From contig NC_059541.1 of NCBI RefSeq assembly GCF_905220415.1, positions 6,584,501 through 6,648,500 on the forward strand: DNA of 64,000 nucleotides, in the 5' to 3' direction. The translations under genes were made by a program, and so were the position numbers. The notes under the pieces were generated by a model. That model did not search any database. It was not told the DNA's origin and saw only the letters and a list, made by a program, of their open reading frames with translations. Shown here in pieces: positions 60,045 through 64,000 of the stretch. Position 1 is the first letter of the stretch. Each line of letters begins with the position of its first letter. Source of the stretch: Colias croceus. Taxonomy: Eukaryota; Arthropoda; Insecta; Lepidoptera; Pieridae.

Positions 60045-61364
60045 TCACATAGAACTTACTATCATTACAGGATTCTAACCTAATTCGACAGTGTTCTTTT
60101 ATAAATTAACAAAAACAAATCTCATCTCATCAAATATCAACATCATTAAAATTAAAAATAAGTACTACTTAACAATTATAATCTCAATACAATTAACATT
60201 CCCGATAGCATAAAATATATAAGAGCACCTTTGAAAAATTGTTCCTGTTCCATTATTTCCCTTAAATATTAAGTTTTTAGTATTCGTTGTAATGTTATTA
60301 AAAAAAAACACAAAACCTTCATGCAATTTTTAATTTTAGAGCTTTTCCAGTTCATGGTACAGCCTGAACAGACAACCATAACCATCAAAAATATAAGAGT
60401 ACGTGAGTGAGGAACCCAGAAATGGGTAAAAAAGTTTCACTTTAACAAGGAATTCATGAACTGTTACATATCTTACCTAACTAATTAAACAAAATTGAAA
60501 GACTATAAGGACCTACAGGCTACGCTTAATGACTAGGTAGTTTATTTATTTATTTATTTTAGTTAATCATAAAAAGGCGGACTTTATTAAAATGGTAGCA
60601 GATATATATACCTAATAATTTTATTCAACCATTTTTCCTTATTTGTACATAGTCATAGCTACGTATGTACCTGTTTATTATGTACCTATGTTACCTATGT
60701 ATTGTGTTGTAGGTGTATCAGCGTAGGGTGCGGAAGCGGAATGCGGCTACCCTGAAGTAGGCGTAAAATGATATTCTACAAGTTTCGTAGCGGACTTTTA
60801 GTTATATACCTATATTATTTATTAGAATATAATACCTATATCAAAGCTAGCTTAACCTACCTAACTTTCAAATTAATTTTTTATAAGTACCTTTTACTTA
60901 AAAAATTATTGTTATAAAATTTATGGAGTTACAAAAATTTTTGACATTGTATTAGACTATTGAAGTAGGTACATTTTTAGAATAGCAACTTAATTTGAAG
61001 ATGTTTAATATTCATTGCAAGTGCAGAATTTAGCCTAGGCAAACTTATATTAAAAAAAAAATAACTATAGTAGTAAGGAGCTATCAGCTCAAATTAAGAC
61101 ATAAAATAAGAAGAAAGTATTTGAATGCAATAAAACTTAATATTATAACATTCAATCTAATATAGTCATTTGGAGACTAATCCTTGTCACCAAAAGAACA
61201 CCTTTTAAAGAATTATTATAAAAAAACATATAACAAAGTCCTAAGATATTACAGATCAACATAGAACCTCCTTTTTTTGAAGTCAGTTATAAAGGTTTCA
61301 ATTATGTACTTCACTTAGACATGATAATTTAACCTGAGCGGGTAACAAACTATATCTTCTACAA
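60042..61364. other. Possible retro-inserted body plus intergenic DNA
   Basis: No coding domain was recognised. A (TTTA)n microsatellite lies at about 60,541-60,560. A short 'cctcctttttttgaagtc' word at 61,268-61,286 is a fragment of the element seen complete at 41,487-41,748. Confidence 0.35.
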
Positions 61365-61537
61365 AATATAAAAATGAATCCCAAAATATTGTGTAGGTAA
61401 GCGCATAACTTTAGAACAGCTGAACCGATTTCTTTAGGTAATTCTTTTTTATTATATTCCATGAAGTACGAGGATGGTTCTTATGTAGAGAAAACGTGAA
61501 TATGTACCACGGGCGAAGTCGGGGCGGACCGCTAGTT
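61365..61537 (-). repeat. Dispersed repeat ('gcggtccgccccggcttcgcccg' family), copy 2
   Basis: Inverted relative to the copy at 19,912-20,085, with matching order of sequence words, ending 'ggggcggaccgctagtt' on the plus strand. The interior has drifted by substitutions and small indels. It is non-coding in this form. Confidence 0.7.
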
Positions 61538-62774
61538 ATAAATAAAAACCTATTGTTGGTTTACAATTACCCATGTGCCCTTTGTTAAACTATTGGAAAT
61601 CTTAAAAACAAAAATTATGACATAATATAGAATGGATACAATTGTATTGCCAATGCTAATAGAATACTTGTTCCACTTTTTTACTCTCTGGTGTTTATAT
61701 TGAATATTATATACATAATAATATTATATTGAGTATAACATTTATACTTCCTTATCAAAAATTGCAACTAAACAATCTTATCTTATCAGAATAGTCAGGG
61801 AAAAGATAAAGACATAAGACAATACTTGAATAATACATTTATTCCACCTTTTACAATATAAACAACAAGATATAAAGAGATGATTATTTCTTGGATTAGG
61901 TTTACAACATCAACTTGTGGTCAGGAGATATTGAAAAACTGTGTGGATCCAAATCCTTACAAATAAATGTTGGTCCCTTACAACAAACTGTATGAAAATG
62001 CTTAGAAAATTAAACAAGAGTGTAAATATAATATATTTATCTTTAAAGACAAACTTTTGCTTGGCATTAGTTTGGGTGTTATACTTTTTACTAGCCCTCT
62101 TTGAAAACTTGGCGCATGTTTTAGCAAATATATAATATTAATATGTCCAAAAAGACTGCGATCTATTCAACCCTGTTTTATTCTTGAAAGTTTAAAACCC
62201 ATAGAAATATTTTAAAACTCTTTAAAAATTTGTGCTGGTAGTACAATACATTTTGTGCTCATAACATAGTTTAAATTTTTAGTAACCGTCAATAACAACA
62301 TGTAAAGCAACAATTTTGTATCAAACATCAAAATATATATTTGTTTTAGCTTACAAAAATCGCATTCGCTTTTTTGCTTTCCCTAACCTATTATTTACTT
62401 AAAAAAATAACAATATTACAGATTGGCTTATTTAGCAAGTGTACAGCTACACCATTCAACATTTATTATATCAATTTAAATTTTAAAGCAACATTAAATC
62501 AATACTTAATTATGTAATATTAGTATTAGTCTTTATGATATAACAATATTAACACTGGTCATTCCAAACACATAAAATTTTATGAAGTAGGTAGATGCTT
62601 TATCAAAAGTTGCTATGTAAAAATTGTAAGAAATTTTTGTATATACTATGTGCAGGCTTTCGGTTACGAAGAGTAAATTGTTAAAAAATAGTTTTATTTC
62701 GTCAGTCAAGGTACTATAGAAAAAACCTTTGTGATAGCCTTTTTCAAAATAGTTCACGGGAACTGTGTGGTTAT
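61538..62774 (-). other. Intergenic and probable 3' UTR of synaptobrevin
   Basis: AT-rich, without supported exons. The synaptobrevin 3' UTR should start at 62,774 and run leftwards. Its end cannot be fixed. Minus-strand open frames here have no recognisable domain. Confidence 0.4.
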
Positions 62775-63143
62775 TTATCGTCCTGCAGGTGCTTCCGGAG
62801 CTGGGGTAACCGCTGCAGCATTTGATGATGAACTCGAACCAGATGTAGCCCATACAATAATAATGATCAGAAGGACTGCGCCTATAGCACCAATAATCAA
62901 CATCATCTTTAAATTTTGCCACCAGTATTTTCTTTTAAGCTTACCAGCTTGCTGTTCGAACTGTGCAGCCCCATGTTGAAGAGCATCTGCACGATTGTCC
63001 AATTCAGACAACTTTTGATCCCTTTCCAATACTTTTTCAACATTAACACGCATAATACCAACGACTTCATCTACCTTAGCTTGTGTTTGTGCTAATCGTT
63101 TATCACTTACTCTAGGTCCAGAAGTTCCACCTTGGTTTTCCAT
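62775..63143 (-). CDS. Syb: Synaptobrevin/VAMP v-SNARE
   Basis: This 122-residue protein is encoded in one uninterrupted frame. A short variable N-terminus is followed by the R-SNARE motif (about residues 17-76; TQAKVDEVVGIMRVNVEKVL, central arginine in MRVNVEKV). Next come the juxtamembrane KLKRKYWWQNLK, a membrane segment (about residues 79-98) and a short luminal serine-, alanine- and proline-rich tail. Vesicle R-SNAREs pair with syntaxin and SNAP-25 partners to drive membrane fusion. The tail (VWATSGSSS...AP) resembles Drosophila Syb more than neuronal n-Syb. The start has a fair context (AAAATGG). Full length without coding introns is notable. A retrogene is possible, but no poly-A or target duplication is seen. 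Confidence 0.93.
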   Translation of the reverse strand: MENQGGTSGPRVSDKRLAQTQAKVDEVVGIMRVNVEKVLERDQKLSELDNRADALQHGAAQFEQQAGKLKRKYWWQNLKMMLIIGAIGAVLLIIIIVWATSGSSSSSNAAAVTPAPEAPAGR

Positions 63144-63301
63144 TTTTAATACTTATTAATCTCAATAGCAAGGTCTAAGTATATATTTTGTATATTTTTT
63201 TGTCGTGTCACAAATAAAAATTAAACACAAAAATATGGCGTTCTAGAACAGAAAATGATACCATAGATAATCAAATAATCAACAAATAATGACACATTTC
63301 C

Positions 63302-63484
63302 TAAGAGCCAGCGCGCACGAGCAACTTTGTCTCCGCAACTATTTTGTCTCTCCCATCGATTTGTATGGGGAGTTGCGTCGCTACGTGCGCGCACTTTCAT
63401 ACTAGCCCATGGGTGGGAGAGACAAAATAGTTGCGGAGACGAAATAGTTGCGGAGACAAAGTTGCTCGTGCGCGCTGGCTCTAA
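63302..63484. mobile_element. Short MITE with TAA duplication between two genes
   Basis: The 177-bp element 63,305-63,481 has inverted termini starting GAGCCAGCGCGCACGAGCAA and is flanked by TAA on both sides (63,302-63,304 and 63,482-63,484). The left arm of about 50 bp matches the right arm except that the right arm carries a 17-bp tandem duplication ('gttgcggagac' unit twice). The TAA duplication suggests PIF/Harbinger. It is GC-rich against its surroundings and lacks a coding frame. Confidence 0.8.
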
Positions 63485-63983
63485 ATGTGATGTGCTAAGA
63501 AATAATGCATAGACTAATAAAAAATATACCTAAACAAAACGCCACACAAAACACATTCTAACAATTTTTCTACCCTAATTTCAACCAGTAATTCATGGTT
63601 ACCTACTTAATTTGTTTATTTTTATTAAGTAACTTTCTTCCTCTTCTAATAATTCATGTACTTTGCGCGTATTTATGAGACAGCATACACAAAAATTAAG
63701 GTGAGATCATTTTTTAACACTTATAATTTAATATGTAAATTAAAAATAATAAAATATATTTTTTTTGTCATATTGTGATGTTTCAGGGTTAAGAACAAAA
63801 AAGCTCGTATTTATAATTTTTCTTTGTCTATGTCTAGTATCCAGACAAGACAATTAAATTGTAGTTCATTTAAAAAAAAAAAAGTTAAGAAGAGTTTCGC
63901 GTGATAGCGGTGCGTTGTTGGTTATTTTTCAATATTATAATTTATATTAGGTATATAAATTAGTGACAGAAAAGCATTTAAAA

Positions 63984-63986
63984 ATG
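63984..63986 (+). CDS. Candidate first coding exon (ATG then splice donor), gene runs off the window
   Basis: ATG at 63,984 in the context aaaaATGG is followed at once by GTGAGT, a good donor, so the first coding exon would contain only the start codon. That arrangement is known for several highly expressed genes such as ribosomal protein genes. The identity cannot be determined because the rest lies outside the window. The gene would be divergent from synaptobrevin, with about 840 bp between their start codons. Confidence 0.35.
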
Positions 63987-64000
63987 GTGAGTTTATTTTT

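Noticed and set aside
62533..62922. 129-codon minus-strand frame overlapping synaptobrevin
   Set aside because: Shadow of the synaptobrevin coding region in another frame.

Overview
This window looks like nuclear DNA from a moth or butterfly (Lepidoptera). It is AT-rich, its real genes are split by short GT-AG introns, and it carries several dispersed repeats typical of lepidopteran genomes: the 'accgacttcaaa...tttgaagtcggtt' element, the 'gcggtccgccccggcttcgcccg' element, and truncated LINEs with short-tandem-repeat tails. Nothing bacterial or organellar is visible.

Layout. Bases 1-24,600 form a gene-poor stretch. I see no convincing host exon there, only a 5'-truncated non-LTR retrotransposon (5,989-7,052, with a 14-bp target duplication) and fragments of dispersed repeats. 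From 24,673 to 34,406 there is a dense cluster of mobile elements: a TA-flanked inverted-repeat element, a TTA-flanked PIF/Harbinger-like MITE, a large foldback, and a decayed P-superfamily-like element. That last element has an 8-bp target duplication and a split THAP-domain coding remnant, and it was later invaded by an apparently intact CsRn1-type Gypsy/Ty3 retrotransposon with identical LTRs.

Three host genes follow. (1) GASZ/ASZ1 (eight coding exons, 34,661-40,502, plus strand) encodes ankyrin repeats, a SAM domain and a C-terminal membrane anchor. In other animals GASZ is a mitochondrial-surface piRNA-pathway scaffold that helps silence transposons. (2) A small heat-shock protein orthologous to Drosophila CG14207 (three coding exons, 44,039-48,445, minus strand). 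(3) A synaptobrevin/VAMP gene with an uninterrupted coding region (62,775-63,143, minus strand). A candidate start exon of a fourth gene (ATG followed directly by a GTGAGT donor) lies at the right edge, 63,984-63,986.

Between the heat-shock gene and synaptobrevin sits a complete Jockey-type LINE (54,753-59,177). Both ORFs are open, it has a poly-A tail and a 12-bp target duplication, and an Inr plus DPE core promoter can be read at its 5' end. Further right are a 72-nt T tract and a TAA-flanked MITE between synaptobrevin and the last candidate gene.

The host genes show no functional operon-like relation. The main theme is mobile-element layering, some of it directly upstream of a transposon-silencing gene. 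The item most worth a second look is the nested P-like/THAP element with its Gypsy insertion. All family assignments come from reading motifs; no database search was possible.
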